Source: JAEUPI01 sp044222685 (GTDB lineage Bacteria; Pseudomonadota; Gammaproteobacteria; Burkholderiales; Burkholderiaceae_C). Taken from it: 64,000 nt of DNA. A program made the translations under genes and the position numbers. The notes under the pieces were generated by a model. It was not told the origin of the DNA, ran no database searches, and was given only the letters and a program-made list of their open reading frames with translations. This document shows, one piece after another, positions 49,451 to 58,015 of this stretch (the first letter of the stretch is position 1; every line of letters begins with the position of its first letter). The DNA lies in assembly GCA_044222685.1 (NCBI GenBank), contig JBGAMU010000004.1, positions 1-64,000 of the forward strand, written 5' to 3'.

Positions 49451-50670
49451 AGGCAAGCAGAGTCGTGCTGGCAGGGCTCGCCGCCCTCGGGGTGGCTGCG
49501 GCGGCGGGCTGGTTCAGCCTCGACAAGGAGACGCGCGGCCTGCTGGCCACGCTGCCGACCAACCGTGACCTGCTGTTCTGGAGCCAGGCGCAACGCGACG
49601 CGGCGTTTCGTGCGCTCGATCGGCTGCCGGTGCTGGCCAAGGCGCGGAGCGTGCCGGCGGGCGGCACGCCGCTGCCGTTGCCCGCGGGAGCCCCGTTGAA
49701 GCTGCCGCTCGATGTCGACGCCTACATGGCGGGCCAGCGCAGCGCGGCGCTGCTGATCGTGCACGACGGCAAGCTGCGGCTGGAGCGATACGGCCTCGAC
49801 TTCGACGCCGGCGGACGCTGGACCAGCTTCTCGGTGGCCAAGTCGATCACGTCGACGCTGGTGGGCGCCGCCATCCGCGACGGCCACATCCGGAGCATGG
49901 ACGACAAGGTCAGCGACTACATCGCGCAGATGAAGGGCTCGGCCTACGACGACGTCAGCATCCGCCAGCTGCTGACCATGACTTCGGGCGTGCGCTGGAA
50001 CGAGGACTACGCCGACCCGAAGTCCGACGTCGCGCAGTTCAACAACCACAAGCCCGAGGAAGGCGTCGATGCGCTGGTGAGTTATCTGCGGCGCCTGCCG
50101 CGCGAAGTGCCGGCCGGCACGCGCTGGCAGTACAGCACCGGCGAGACCAATCTGGTCGGCGTGCTGCTCGGCCAGGCGACGAAGAAGCCGCTGGCGACCT
50201 ATCTGTCGGAAAAGATCTGGGCGCCCGCCGGCATGGAGCAGCCGGCGACCTGGATCCTGAGCCGCACCGGGCATGAGATCAGCGGCTGCTGCATCCAGGC
50301 CGCCACGCGCGACTTCGCGCGCTTCGGGCTCTTCATCCTCGACGGCGCCCGCGTCGGCGGGCAGGCCATCGTGCCGGACGGCTGGCTCGCCCAAGCCACC
50401 AGCGAGCGCACCGGCATCGGCAAACCCGGGCGCGGCTACGGCTACCAGTGGTGGACGTACACCGACGGCAGCTTCGCCGCGCGCGGCATCTTCGGCCAGG
50501 GCATCTTCATCGACCCGAAACGCCGCCTCGTGATCGCCTCCAACGCCAACTGGGCCGGCGGCGCGACCGACCCGGTGGCCAGCGAGGCGCGCGAGGCGTT
50601 CTACCGCGCGGTGATGAAGGCGATCGACGACGAGGCCGCCGCGGGGCCCTCCGCCGCGGCCAAGCCCTGA
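49447..50670 (+). CDS. Serine hydrolase (beta-lactamase class C / NylB-like)
   Basis: 407 aa. N-terminal hydrophobic anchor or signal (about 7-24). The penicillin-binding-protein fold has Ser129-Val-Ala-Lys132 (SFSVAKSITS), a Tyr-centred second motif in RWQYSTGETNLVGVLL, and C-terminal FGQGIFIDPKRRLVIA. The LLTMTSGVRWNEDY block and WTYTDGSFAARGIFGQG recall 6-aminohexanoate-dimer hydrolase (NylB) and esterases of family VIII. It may hydrolyse an ester or amide in the periplasm. The ATG overlaps the yghU-like stop (ATGA), so the two genes are coupled. Confidence 0.88.
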   Translation: MKASRVVLAGLAALGVAAAAGWFSLDKETRGLLATLPTNRDLLFWSQAQRDAAFRALDRLPVLAKARSVPAGGTPLPLPAGAPLKLPLDVDAYMAGQRSAALLIVHDGKLRLERYGLDFDAGGRWTSFSVAKSITSTLVGAAIRDGHIRSMDDKVSDYIAQMKGSAYDDVSIRQLLTMTSGVRWNEDYADPKSDVAQFNNHKPEEGVDALVSYLRRLPREVPAGTRWQYSTGETNLVGVLLGQATKKPLATYLSEKIWAPAGMEQPATWILSRTGHEISGCCIQAATRDFARFGLFILDGARVGGQAIVPDGWLAQATSERTGIGKPGRGYGYQWWTYTDGSFAARGIFGQGIFIDPKRRLVIASNANWAGGATDPVASEAREAFYRAVMKAIDDEAAAGPSAAAKP

Positions 50671-50680
50671 AGCCGCGCGG

Positions 50681-52021
50681 TCACAGCAGCAGCCGCCACC
50701 AGACCTGCAGCGCGCGCTGGCGCTCCGCGCTATCGCGCCACCACCACAACCCCGTGCCCAGCTGCTGACGGGCCGACAGATCGACCTGCGCACTGCCGTT
50801 CACGCCGGCAATGCGACCGGCGGCGAAGCGCTGCGACGTGGGCAACGCTGTCCCGCGCGACGCCACCAGCGCCAGCCGTGCCTGCGCCACCTGCACGACC
50901 AGGCCCACGCTGCCGAGCGTGGTGTCGCCGCCCGCCGGGTGGCCGAGCGGCATGCGGTCCTGCGTGTAGCCCTGCCGGTAGACGCTGTGCGTATAGGTGA
51001 TGCCGGGCGGCCTGCCGGCGCCATAGGCATGGCCGGCGATCAGGTCGTTCCACTCGACGAAGCCGTGCACCACCGCGCCGTGCAGCCGCCAGCGCGCCTG
51101 CAGGCCGGTCTGAAACAGATAGGCGCTCGGCAGGTAGCCCTCCTCGTCCTCGCCGATCATCTGGCCATAGAACGCGTCGCCGCGGTCGGCGCCCAGTTGC
51201 AGCCGCCAGTCGAAGCCGGCGAGCTGGTTGCCGGGCTGGTTGTCGGGCGTGACGTCACGCTCGCCTGCGTTGTCATTGCCGAGCACGCCGCGCAACAGCG
51301 TGGGCAGGTCTTCGCGTCGCCCGCGCCCACCCCACTGCAGCGCCCGCGACAGACCGAGCTGCAGGCGGCTGAACGGCTGCACCTGCAGCCGCATGCCGAT
51401 CAAGGCAGGCCGCCGGGGCTCGTCGTGGCCGAACAACCGCGCGAAAAACACATCGGCCGACCACGGCCCGAGCCAACGCAGCCACGGGTGCTCGCTCGCC
51501 TGCGGTTGCGGCCGCCGCCATCCCACCGCGGCCAGCGGTAGTGCCGCCCCGTCCAGGATCAGGCTGCCGGTCCAGCCCGGCCCCCAATGGCGACGTTGCA
51601 CCGACGCGTACCACTCGCCGCCGCCTTGGCGCCAGGCCAGCTCGCTGTCATCGAGGTTCCAGCGCCGCCCCGGCACGGGCTGCAATGGCGGCGCGGCGCC
51701 GGTGGCGCGCACGTCGGTCCAGCCGGCGCCCAGGCGCAGGCGGATATCGTCGTCGCGCAGCGTGACGAGTCCCTGCGCACCGCCACGGCCGCGCACGACC
51801 GGGCTGACGAACCACGGCGTGTCGACGCCTGGCCCGTCGGCGGCGAGCGTGACGCCGTCGGGCGGCAACGTGACGGCGAGCTCGGTGCTGCGTCCGGCCG
51901 GCACGCCGGCGCGCGGTTCCTCGGCGCGGGCACCCGGGTGAACCGCCGCTGCGGTCAGCACCGACAAGGCCAGCACCATCAACGCCGACGTACCGGTGAA
52001 GTCGCAGTTAGCCAACGGCAT
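50681..52021 (-). CDS. Wzi-like capsule-assembly outer-membrane protein
   Basis: 446 aa with a signal peptide ending near ARAEEP. Amphipathic strands alternate throughout. The Wzi-family stretch QRRHWGPGWTGSLILDGAALPL is clear, as are FARLFGHDEPRRPALIGMRLQV, the loop around LGNDNAGERDVTPDNQPGNQL and EWNDLIAGHAYG. Wzi anchors group 1 capsule at the cell surface; this subgroup also occurs where no capsule genes are linked. The start at 52021 is one of several in-frame ATGs. A tandem 12-bp repeat lies in the divergent gap before the next GST gene. Confidence 0.8.
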   Translation of the reverse strand: MPLANCDFTGTSALMVLALSVLTAAAVHPGARAEEPRAGVPAGRSTELAVTLPPDGVTLAADGPGVDTPWFVSPVVRGRGGAQGLVTLRDDDIRLRLGAGWTDVRATGAAPPLQPVPGRRWNLDDSELAWRQGGGEWYASVQRRHWGPGWTGSLILDGAALPLAAVGWRRPQPQASEHPWLRWLGPWSADVFFARLFGHDEPRRPALIGMRLQVQPFSRLQLGLSRALQWGGRGRREDLPTLLRGVLGNDNAGERDVTPDNQPGNQLAGFDWRLQLGADRGDAFYGQMIGEDEEGYLPSAYLFQTGLQARWRLHGAVVHGFVEWNDLIAGHAYGAGRPPGITYTHSVYRQGYTQDRMPLGHPAGGDTTLGSVGLVVQVAQARLALVASRGTALPTSQRFAAGRIAGVNGSAQVDLSARQQLGTGLWWWRDSAERQRALQVWWRLLL

Positions 52022-52165
52022 GGGTCCCAGGGCATTGTGGTGCCGCCGCGATGGGCACACCGGTCGCGCGGGCTTGTGCAACAGCTTGTGCAACACCTCG
52101 ATCGGCGCCGGCGACACGACGATGAGATGATGCGGGGCCCGCACCCCCACACAGGTTCGCCAGCC
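52022..52165. promoter_or_regulatory. Divergent gap with tandem 12-bp repeat
   Basis: GCTTGTGCAACA occurs twice back to back (52072-52083 and 52084-52095) between the Wzi-like gene (minus) and a GST gene (plus). Two adjacent 12-bp copies put equal faces about one helical turn apart, a layout suited to a dimeric regulator. No clear -35/-10 was recognised nearby. Confidence 0.45.
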
Positions 52166-52846
52166 ATGCTGAAGTTCTACTACTCGCTCGCGCCCAATCC
52201 GATGAAGGTCGCGCTGTTCCTCGAGGAGTCCGGCCTGCCGTACGAGGCCATCCCGGTGGATACGCGCAAGGGCGAGCAGCATGCCGCGGCCTTCATGGCG
52301 CTGAACCCGAACGCCAAGGTGCCGGTGATCGTCGACGACGCGACCACCGTGTTCGACAGCAGCGCGATCCTGCTGTATCTCGCCGAGAAGACCGGGCAGT
52401 TCCTGCCCGCGCCGAACGACCGCGGACCGATGCTGTCGTGGCTGATGTTCACAGCCTCCGGCATCGGGCCGTTCACCGGCCAATGCGTGCACTTCAAGCA
52501 CTACGCGCCCGAGCCGAATCCCTATGCGCTGAACCGTTACGACTTCGAAGCCTGGCGGCACTGGAAGATCCTCGATGCGCACCTGGCCGACCGGCCGTGG
52601 ATGATCAGCGACCGCTACACGCTGCTCGACATGGCCGTATGGGGCTGGGCGCGCGCCGTGGCGTTCGCCCTCGGCGCCGACGCCTGGGACAAGCTGCCGC
52701 ACGTGAAGCGCCTGTTCGACGCGGTGAGTGCGCGGCCGGCCGCGCAGCGCGCAGCGGCGCTGAAGGACCGCCACGCCTTCAAGACCGAGATGGACGATGA
52801 CGCGCGACGCGCGATGTTCCCGCAGAACGTGCGCCTGAAGGCCTGA
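52166..52846 (+). CDS. Glutathione transferase (GstB-like)
   Basis: 226 aa. Thioredoxin fold with SLAPNPMKVALFLEESGLPYE, LNPNAKVPVIVD (cis-Pro) and DSSAILLYLAEKTG (glutathione gamma-Glu contact), then an all-helical domain with the N-capping/hydrophobic staple region ISDRYTLLDMAVWGWARAV. It resembles the GstB/beta-etherase-like bacterial group. It is followed 26 nt later by another GST gene in the same direction, so the two may be co-transcribed. Confidence 0.92.
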   Translation: MLKFYYSLAPNPMKVALFLEESGLPYEAIPVDTRKGEQHAAAFMALNPNAKVPVIVDDATTVFDSSAILLYLAEKTGQFLPAPNDRGPMLSWLMFTASGIGPFTGQCVHFKHYAPEPNPYALNRYDFEAWRHWKILDAHLADRPWMISDRYTLLDMAVWGWARAVAFALGADAWDKLPHVKRLFDAVSARPAAQRAAALKDRHAFKTEMDDDARRAMFPQNVRLKA

Positions 52847-52872
52847 GCAGCGCCCGTCCACGCGACCGAAGC

Positions 52873-53505
52873 ATGATCACGCTCTACGACTGCGCCACCG
52901 CACCGAGCCCGCGCCGCGCACGCATCCTGCTCGCCGAGAAGGGCGTGGCGCACGACACCGTGGCGGTGGACCTGCGCAGCGGCGAGCAGCTCGGCGAGGC
53001 ATTCCGCCGCATCAACCCGCAGTGCACGGTGCCGGCGCTGCGCACCGAGGACGGCCTGGTGCTGACCGACAACGCCGCGATCGCGGCCTACCTGGAGGCG
53101 CGTTACCCCGAGCCGCCGCTGATGGGCGTCACGCCAGCCGAGAAGGCCGAGGTCGCGAGCTGGCACTGGCGCATCGAGTTCGAAGGCCTGATGGCCATCG
53201 CCGAGGCCCTGCGCAACGGCTCGCCGGCCATGGCCCACCGCGCACTGCCGGGGCCGGTGGACTACGAACAGATCCCTGCCCTGGCCGAACGCGGCGCGGC
53301 ACGGGTGCGGCAGTTCTTCGCGACGCTGAACGATCGCCTCGCGGCGAGCGAATTCGTCGCCACCGACCGCTTCAGCATCGCCGACATCACCGCCGTGGTG
53401 GCGGTGGACTTCGCGCGCGTGGTCAAGGTCAAGCCGGGTGAGCAGCACCCGCATCTCGTGCGCTGGCGTGCGGCGATGGCACTGCGGCCGGCGATGTCGC
53501 TCTGA
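52873..53505 (+). CDS. Glutathione transferase
   Basis: 210 aa. N-terminal ITLYDCATAPSPRRARILLAEKG places Ser/Cys near the thiol of glutathione (SPR at the N-terminus of helix 1), followed by NPQCTVPALRTED (cis-Pro) and LTDNAAIAAYLEARYPEP. The C-terminal helical domain ends with VATDRFSIADITAVVAVDFA. Sequence divergence from the neighbour at 52166 suggests a different substrate class, not a recent duplicate. A murein transglycosylase gene starts 9 nt after the stop. Confidence 0.92.
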   Translation: MITLYDCATAPSPRRARILLAEKGVAHDTVAVDLRSGEQLGEAFRRINPQCTVPALRTEDGLVLTDNAAIAAYLEARYPEPPLMGVTPAEKAEVASWHWRIEFEGLMAIAEALRNGSPAMAHRALPGPVDYEQIPALAERGAARVRQFFATLNDRLAASEFVATDRFSIADITAVVAVDFARVVKVKPGEQHPHLVRWRAAMALRPAMSL

Positions 53506-53514
53506 CGCGGCGTG

Positions 53515-54840
53515 ATGAGCGCCACCGCTGCTGGCCGCTTCCGCCGCCGCGGGCTTGCCCGGCTGAGCGTGGTCGTGCCGCTGACTTGCACACTGCTGGC
53601 ACCACCAGCCATCGCCGACACGGCGCCAGCGTCGGCGTCGGCACCGGCCAGCGCAGCCGACCCGGCCGTGGCGGCGAGCGCTGCGCGAGACGGCGCTGCC
53701 GAGCAGGCCGCCGCGCTGCAGCTCGCCTTCGCCCGCTGGGTCGCCGACTTTCGCGCCGGTGCCAAGGCCGCCGGCATCACCGAGGCCACGCTGGCCGCAG
53801 CATTCGACGGCGTGCAGTACCTGCCGCGCGTGGTCGAGCTCGACCGCGCGCAGCCCGAATTCACCCGCACGGTGTGGGACTACCTCGACAGCGCCGTGTC
53901 GCCGACACGGGTCGCACGCGGGCAGGACATGCTGCAGCAGGTGCGCGCAGCCGCCGACGCCGCGGCAGCGCGCTACGGCGTGCCGGCCGGCGTGCTGGTG
54001 GCGATCTGGGGCATCGAGAGCAACTACGGTGACCACACCGGCAACCTGCCGACGATCGACGCGCTGGCCACGCTGGGCTTCGACGGTCGGCGCGAGAGCT
54101 GGGCACGCGGCCAGCTGCTCGCGGCCTTGAAGATCGTGCAGAGCGGCGACATCACGCGCGCCGGCCTGCTCGGCTCATGGGCCGGCGCGATGGGGCAGAC
54201 GCAGCTGCTGCCGTCGAACTTCCTGGCCTACGCGGTGGATGCCGACGGCGATGGCCGGCGCAACATCTGGAGCAGCGTGGCCGACGCGCTGGCCTCGACC
54301 GGGAACTTCCTGGCGCGCGCGGGCTGGCGCGCCGGCGAAGCGTGGGGCGTCGAGGTCCGACTGCCGCCCGGCTTCGACGTGGGCCGCGCCGACCCGCAGG
54401 TGCGGCTGGCCAGCGCGTCGTGGGCGGCCGACGGCGTGAAGGCGGTCGACGGCAGCGCGTTGCCCGACTTCGCCGACGGCGCGATCGTGCTGCCCGCAGG
54501 CGTGCGCGGCCCGGCCTTTCTGGTGGGACCCAACTTCCGCGCGATCCTGCGTTACAACAACGCCATCTCCTATGCGCTGGCGGTCGGCCTGCTGGCCCAG
54601 CGCATCACCGGCGGCCCCGCCGTGCTGGCCGCCTGGCCACGCGACCTGCAGGCGCTGTCACGCAGCCAGCTGCTGGCGCTGCAGTCCGCACTCGCTGCAC
54701 GTGGCTTCGACAACGGCACCCCCGACGGCGTGATGGGGCCGGCCACGCGCGATGCCCTGCGCCGATACCAGCGCAGCGTGGGCCTGCCGGCCGACGGCTT
54801 CCCGACGGTGGAGCTGCTGCAGCGGCTGCAGCAGCCCTAG
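53515..54840 (+). CDS. MltB-family lytic murein transglycosylase with PG-binding domain
   Basis: 441 aa with a signal peptide ending at IADTA. The catalytic domain is the MltB/SLT-like type: FARWVADFRAGAKAAGITEA, catalytic Glu168 in AIWGIESNYGDHTG, GLLGSWAGAMGQTQLLPSNFLAYA with the conserved GAMGQxQxxPS, and DGRRNIWSSVADALASTGNFL. A peptidoglycan-binding domain (about 365-435) ends ALAARGFDNGTPDGVMGPAT and RDALRRYQRSVGLPADGFPT. It cleaves the glycan strand to 1,6-anhydromuropeptides in the periplasm. The ATG at 53515 is preferred over GTG at 53512. Confidence 0.93.
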   Translation: MSATAAGRFRRRGLARLSVVVPLTCTLLAPPAIADTAPASASAPASAADPAVAASAARDGAAEQAAALQLAFARWVADFRAGAKAAGITEATLAAAFDGVQYLPRVVELDRAQPEFTRTVWDYLDSAVSPTRVARGQDMLQQVRAAADAAAARYGVPAGVLVAIWGIESNYGDHTGNLPTIDALATLGFDGRRESWARGQLLAALKIVQSGDITRAGLLGSWAGAMGQTQLLPSNFLAYAVDADGDGRRNIWSSVADALASTGNFLARAGWRAGEAWGVEVRLPPGFDVGRADPQVRLASASWAADGVKAVDGSALPDFADGAIVLPAGVRGPAFLVGPNFRAILRYNNAISYALAVGLLAQRITGGPAVLAAWPRDLQALSRSQLLALQSALAARGFDNGTPDGVMGPATRDALRRYQRSVGLPADGFPTVELLQRLQQP

Positions 54841-54862
54841 CTGTTGCGTTCCTAAGGCTTGC

Positions 54863-55042
54863 TCAGGGGTAGATGCGCGCCGGGTGCGCGGCGCGGTAGT
54901 CGGCCCGCTTGGCCTGGTGCGCTGCCAGGCGCTCCTTGGCGCCCGTCAGCCCCCGCTTCTGGTCACGCAACGCGCGCTTCACGCGATCGCGCAGCACGTG
55001 AAGTCGGGTGCGGTGCTTGTGGGCGGCAATGGCATTGGACAT
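54863..55042 (-). CDS. Small basic protein (59 aa), tentative
   Basis: 59 aa, strongly basic and rich in His, Arg and Lys (AAHKHRTRLHVLRDRVKRAL, KERLAAHQAKRADYRA), likely one long helix. GAAAG lies about 9 nt before the start. The residue pattern looks more like a real protein than the surrounding open frames, but evidence is thin. If real, it may bind nucleic acid or ribosomes. Confidence 0.4.
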   Translation of the reverse strand: MSNAIAAHKHRTRLHVLRDRVKRALRDQKRGLTGAKERLAAHQAKRADYRAAHPARIYP

Positions 55043-55267
55043 GCGTGGGCTTTCGTTGAGGGAAGACACGGTATACACCAGTTCGCTCACGACCTTTCCG
55101 CGTTCCACCACAGAGCCAGCGCCAGCAGTGCCGGCAATACCTGCCGGCGGCGCGCATCGCCTGCCTGTCGGACAACGCCGACGCCCGATCAGGGGATACC
55201 CCCTCACGTCGGACATTGGCGAACGCCGCGTCATCGGGCAAGCTGCGCCATCGGCTCGGAACGACGG
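55043..55267. other. Intergenic region upstream of a small exported protein
   Basis: 225 nt without a trusted gene. It contains the putative leader of the tentative 59-aa gene (minus) and the promoter for the plus-strand gene at 55268. No hexamer pair stands out. The sequence is somewhat less GC-rich than the flanks (ACACGGTATACACCAG near 55068). Confidence 0.4.
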
Positions 55268-55747
55268 ATGATGAATTCACTCGGTGCGGCCCTCTTCGCC
55301 TGCGGCCTGCTGGCGACACCGGCGCTCGCCGAGCAGCCGCTCGCCTATGCCGACACCATCGAGGCCGCGCTGGAGAACTGCCACGACGGGTTGCATGCAC
55401 TGATCGAACCGAGTGTCGAGCCACCCACCATCGCGTTCCAGGCCGGTTCGCGCGACGTGCGCATCTTCTTCGGCAACCTGAGCGTGGACTATGCCGAGCA
55501 AGGCACGGCGGGCCGGCACCATCGCCCCGAGGCCCAGCTGACGATCACCTGCACCCGCTCGGTGGCCTGCGTCTGGAGCGGCCCGTTTGACGCGGTGATG
55601 ACGCAGGCCCGCGCCGAGCACGGCGTGGTGCCGCTGTCGGCGCTGCCGCAGCGCGCCAGCTCGCTGGTGCTGTATTGCCCCGACCTGCGAGCGGCCCGCC
55701 GGCTGCACCACGCCCTGCTCGCGTTCCAGCACGCCGTGGCGCCCTGA
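55268..55747 (+). CDS. Small exported protein of unknown function
   Basis: 159 aa. Signal peptide ending ATPALAEQ. The mature protein has four cysteines: AALENCHDGL, LTITCTRSVACVW and LVLYCPDLRAA, suggesting two disulfides. A beta-rich middle (IFFGNLSVDYAEQG) is followed by a C-terminal helix (ARRLHHALLAFQHAV). No family is recognised. ATGs at 55268 and 55271 are adjacent. It is convergent with the gene at 55785. Confidence 0.65.
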   Translation: MMNSLGAALFACGLLATPALAEQPLAYADTIEAALENCHDGLHALIEPSVEPPTIAFQAGSRDVRIFFGNLSVDYAEQGTAGRHHRPEAQLTITCTRSVACVWSGPFDAVMTQARAEHGVVPLSALPQRASSLVLYCPDLRAARRLHHALLAFQHAVAP

Positions 55748-55784
55748 CGTCGCCCCTACGATCGCAGGCCGCAGGCGAAATCGT

Positions 55785-56156
55785 TCAGCGCTCTTCGACC
55801 GCCTCGATGCGCAACCGTCGGCGCAAGGCACCCTGCACGCGGGAGACGGCGCGCACACGCAGCCCTGCACTCTCGGCCACGTCGACGCGCTGTTGATAGT
55901 CCAGGCTGTCGGTCTGCCCCGGGTTGTGGGTGGCAATCTGTCGCGACCAGGCCTGGCGGCCATCGATCTCGACGGTCATGCCGTGCCAGGCGCCCTGCGC
56001 GTCGGCAGGGCACTGCACCTCGAAGCGCACGTCGACTTGAAAACGCCGCACGCGCCCGAGCGCCGGTGGCACGTCCAGCAGGGCCACGTCGGCGTCGCCG
56101 ACGTCGACCTGCCACTGTTCCGGGGCGGTGTCCTGCGATCTGCGGTGAAGCGCCAT
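55785..56156 (-). CDS. Hypothetical cytoplasmic beta-rich protein
   Basis: 123 aa, no signal peptide. DADVALLDVPPALGRVRRFQV, RFEVQCPADAQG and GRQAWSRQIATHNPGQTDSL suggest a beta-sandwich with alternating hydrophobic residues. No family recognised. It is 58 nt downstream of the exported protein gene at 56215 on the same strand, so the two could share a transcript. Confidence 0.55.
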   Translation of the reverse strand: MALHRRSQDTAPEQWQVDVGDADVALLDVPPALGRVRRFQVDVRFEVQCPADAQGAWHGMTVEIDGRQAWSRQIATHNPGQTDSLDYQQRVDVAESAGLRVRAVSRVQGALRRRLRIEAVEER

Positions 56157-56214
56157 GTCGACTCCGGTGCGACGATGGACCGAAGGCTACCGCGACGCGT
56201 AATCCCGTGCTGTG

Positions 56215-56838
56215 CTAGTAGCCCTTGGTGAACTGCGCGTAGACCACGCCCGGCATCGTGCCGTCGGGCAGCTTCACGCGCGGCACCGCGACGACGTTGA
56301 TGCCCAGGCTCCAGCGCTTGTGCGTCGCCGACAGCACCGGCAGCGCCGCGGGCACCAGCACGTGCTGGCCGTCGAAGCGCAGCGTGCGGTAGAAGATGAA
56401 CGCGCCCGCGCCGGCGTCGACGCTGTAACGCACGTCATCGACCAGACGCTTCTGCCAGGTGTGGCCGGCGTAGCCGCCCATCGCATCGAGGCTGTCCTTC
56501 ATGACGCCGAACGCCGTCTTGCCGACCCAGCCGGCCCAGTCGTCGCCCAGGCTGCGCTCGAGCTGCACGCCGATGCCCCAGTTGCGTTCGTTGAACCGGC
56601 GATCGGGCAGCGCGTGGCCGTCCTCGTCCACCGGCCCGTCGAAGTGGTGGCTCATGCCGGGCAGCTGCACGGTCAACTGCTGTGCCGGCGACGGCCACGG
56701 CTTGGCCACCGCATCGGTCGGAGCGGCGCTGGTATCGACGGCCGTGCGCATGATCGACCGCGGCACGATCTCCGCGTGCACAATGCCACACAGGCCGACG
56801 CAGGCCCCCACCAGCGTGACGCCACGAACCCAGTTCAT
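56215..56838 (-). CDS. Exported beta-barrel-like protein (PagP-like shape)
   Basis: 207 aa. Signal peptide ends near GIVHAEI. The mature part has aromatic alternating strands: RNWGIGVQLERSLGDDWAGW, TAFGVMKDSLD, RYSVDAGAGAFIFYRTL, LVPAALPVLSATHKRWSLGI and PGVVYAQFTKGY. The last third resembles the closing strands of PagP-type eight-stranded barrels (P-x-LP-x-xS, then VP and a final Phe-aromatic), but catalytic residues of PagP cannot be aligned. It could be an outer-membrane enzyme or a lipid-exposed barrel. This is inference from pattern only. Confidence 0.6.
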   Translation of the reverse strand: MNWVRGVTLVGACVGLCGIVHAEIVPRSIMRTAVDTSAAPTDAVAKPWPSPAQQLTVQLPGMSHHFDGPVDEDGHALPDRRFNERNWGIGVQLERSLGDDWAGWVGKTAFGVMKDSLDAMGGYAGHTWQKRLVDDVRYSVDAGAGAFIFYRTLRFDGQHVLVPAALPVLSATHKRWSLGINVVAVPRVKLPDGTMPGVVYAQFTKGY

Positions 56839-57032
56839 TCGCTGCTCCGATTGCCCTGAATGGGTTGTCGGCCGGTCGGCACGACTCTCGAGTGCAGCGC
56901 CGGTGTAACCGGCATGGGTTGCGCGATAGTTGGCGTGCGTCGTGCACGGCCGCCGGCTGCCGCGGCGCGAACGGGGCTACGCCACGCTGCTGCGGTGGCT
57001 GCGCATCAGCGCCGGCTCATTGACCGTGAGAG
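56839..57032. other. Intergenic region with a short hairpin
   Basis: 194 nt with no credible gene. GCCGGT-GTA-ACCGGC (56899-56913) is a 6-bp perfect hairpin upstream of the exported protein gene at 56838 (minus) and downstream of the small gene at 57033; it may be a terminator for the latter. No U-tract. Confidence 0.4.
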
Positions 57033-57263
57033 CTATTGCGCCCGGGCGCGCGACCGCTGCGCGCCTGCCTGACCGCTGGCGCGGTCGGCCTTGGCGCTCT
57101 CCTGCGCATCGATCTGCGCGTCGTAGAGCGCCGCGTATTCATCGGGCGCGACACGCGGAGGTTTGCTCAGTTGCAGGCAGACCCGGCTCTGCAGGTTGGC
57201 CAGGGAGCCGACGTGGGCCGACAGCGCGCTGGATTGGTCCAGCAGGAGGACGAATGGATTCAT
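57033..57263 (-). CDS. Small protein (76 aa), tentative
   Basis: 76 aa from ATG at 57263 (another in-frame ATG is at 57284). VLLLDQSSALSAHVGSLANL, SRVCLQLSKPPRVAPDEYAA and a polar Ala/Gln/Arg tail. Codon third positions are GC-rich as in neighbours, supporting a real gene. It has no signal peptide, and its ribosome binding site is weak. It lies 57 nt downstream of the exported gene at 57320 in the same direction. Confidence 0.5.
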   Translation of the reverse strand: MNPFVLLLDQSSALSAHVGSLANLQSRVCLQLSKPPRVAPDEYAALYDAQIDAQESAKADRASGQAGAQRSRARAQ

Positions 57264-57319
57264 GGCTGCGAATGCTGCGGGCATGCCGCCTGTAGGGTCT
57301 TGACGGCGGTCAACGACCG

Positions 57320-57862
57320 TCAGCGGTCGCAGTGGCCGGGCGAGACCGGGTGGCGATCCTTCACGCAGCGGCCGAGTTGCACGTCCATGACGCGCAAGGA
57401 TCCCGCCGCCGCGCGCCAGGCGATCACGAACGGCCGGGCCTCGCCCTTGGCCGTCACGACGTAGGTGTAGGCCATGTGGCCCTCCGAGCCGTCCTCGAAG
57501 GTGGCGGGCGTGACGCGGATCGCATCGCCCAGCCGGGCGGCATCGAGGAAGAACGGCAACACCTCGTTGGCCGCGAACTGTTCGATCGCGGTCGCTCCGT
57601 TGACGCGCACCGGCACCTCGTCGAAGGCGTTCACCACGGCGGCCAGGTCGCCGGCCGCGGCCGCGCGGACGAACGGCTGGATGGCCCCGCGATGATCCGG
57701 CGCCACCGGATTCGGCTTGCGCAACGACAACACGTTGCCGCGCCGCACGGCGCTCGCGGCGTCGGCGCCGGACTCCACGGCCGGCCCGGTGGCGCCGGCA
57801 GCGACCGTCTGCCAGGCCAGCAGCAGGGCCAGCCCCGTCGACCACAGGTTCCTGGTGTTCAT
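57320..57862 (-). CDS. Small exported protein, possibly NTF2/SnoaL-like
   Basis: 180 aa. Signal peptide ending TVAAGAT. The mature region AIQPFVRAAAAGDLAAVVNA, FDEVPVRVNGATAIEQFAA, EVLPFFLDAARLGD and HMAYTYVVTAKGEARPFVIAW has the alpha-then-beta order of NTF2/SnoaL folds, typical of a ligand-binding or stress-related periplasmic protein. It ends with a Cys-containing tail (LGRCVKDRHPVSPGHCDR) that may form a disulfide. Name and role remain open. Confidence 0.62.
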   Translation of the reverse strand: MNTRNLWSTGLALLLAWQTVAAGATGPAVESGADAASAVRRGNVLSLRKPNPVAPDHRGAIQPFVRAAAAGDLAAVVNAFDEVPVRVNGATAIEQFAANEVLPFFLDAARLGDAIRVTPATFEDGSEGHMAYTYVVTAKGEARPFVIAWRAAAGSLRVMDVQLGRCVKDRHPVSPGHCDR

Positions 57863-58015
57863 GACCACGATCTCGATTCGATGCCGCCGATGATCGGCCA
57901 ATGTGGCCGTGCCCCGGGGACCGCGTCAACGACCTGCGGCGAGGGATCGGCGGGTCGCGGCAGTTTTGCTCGCAGTCGACGAGGTTGTGCGCGCTCTCGT
58001 GCTGCGTGAAGCGCT
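57863..58015. other. Short intergenic region after the SDR gene
   Basis: 153 nt between the SDR stop (58016) and the exported gene start (57862), both on the minus strand. I see no gene and no strong hairpin. It probably holds the promoter for the small exported gene. Confidence 0.35.

Noticed and set aside
52166..53505. Recent tandem duplication of GST genes
   Set aside because: The two proteins differ too much in sequence and active-site region to be a recent copy; they are separate GST classes side by side.
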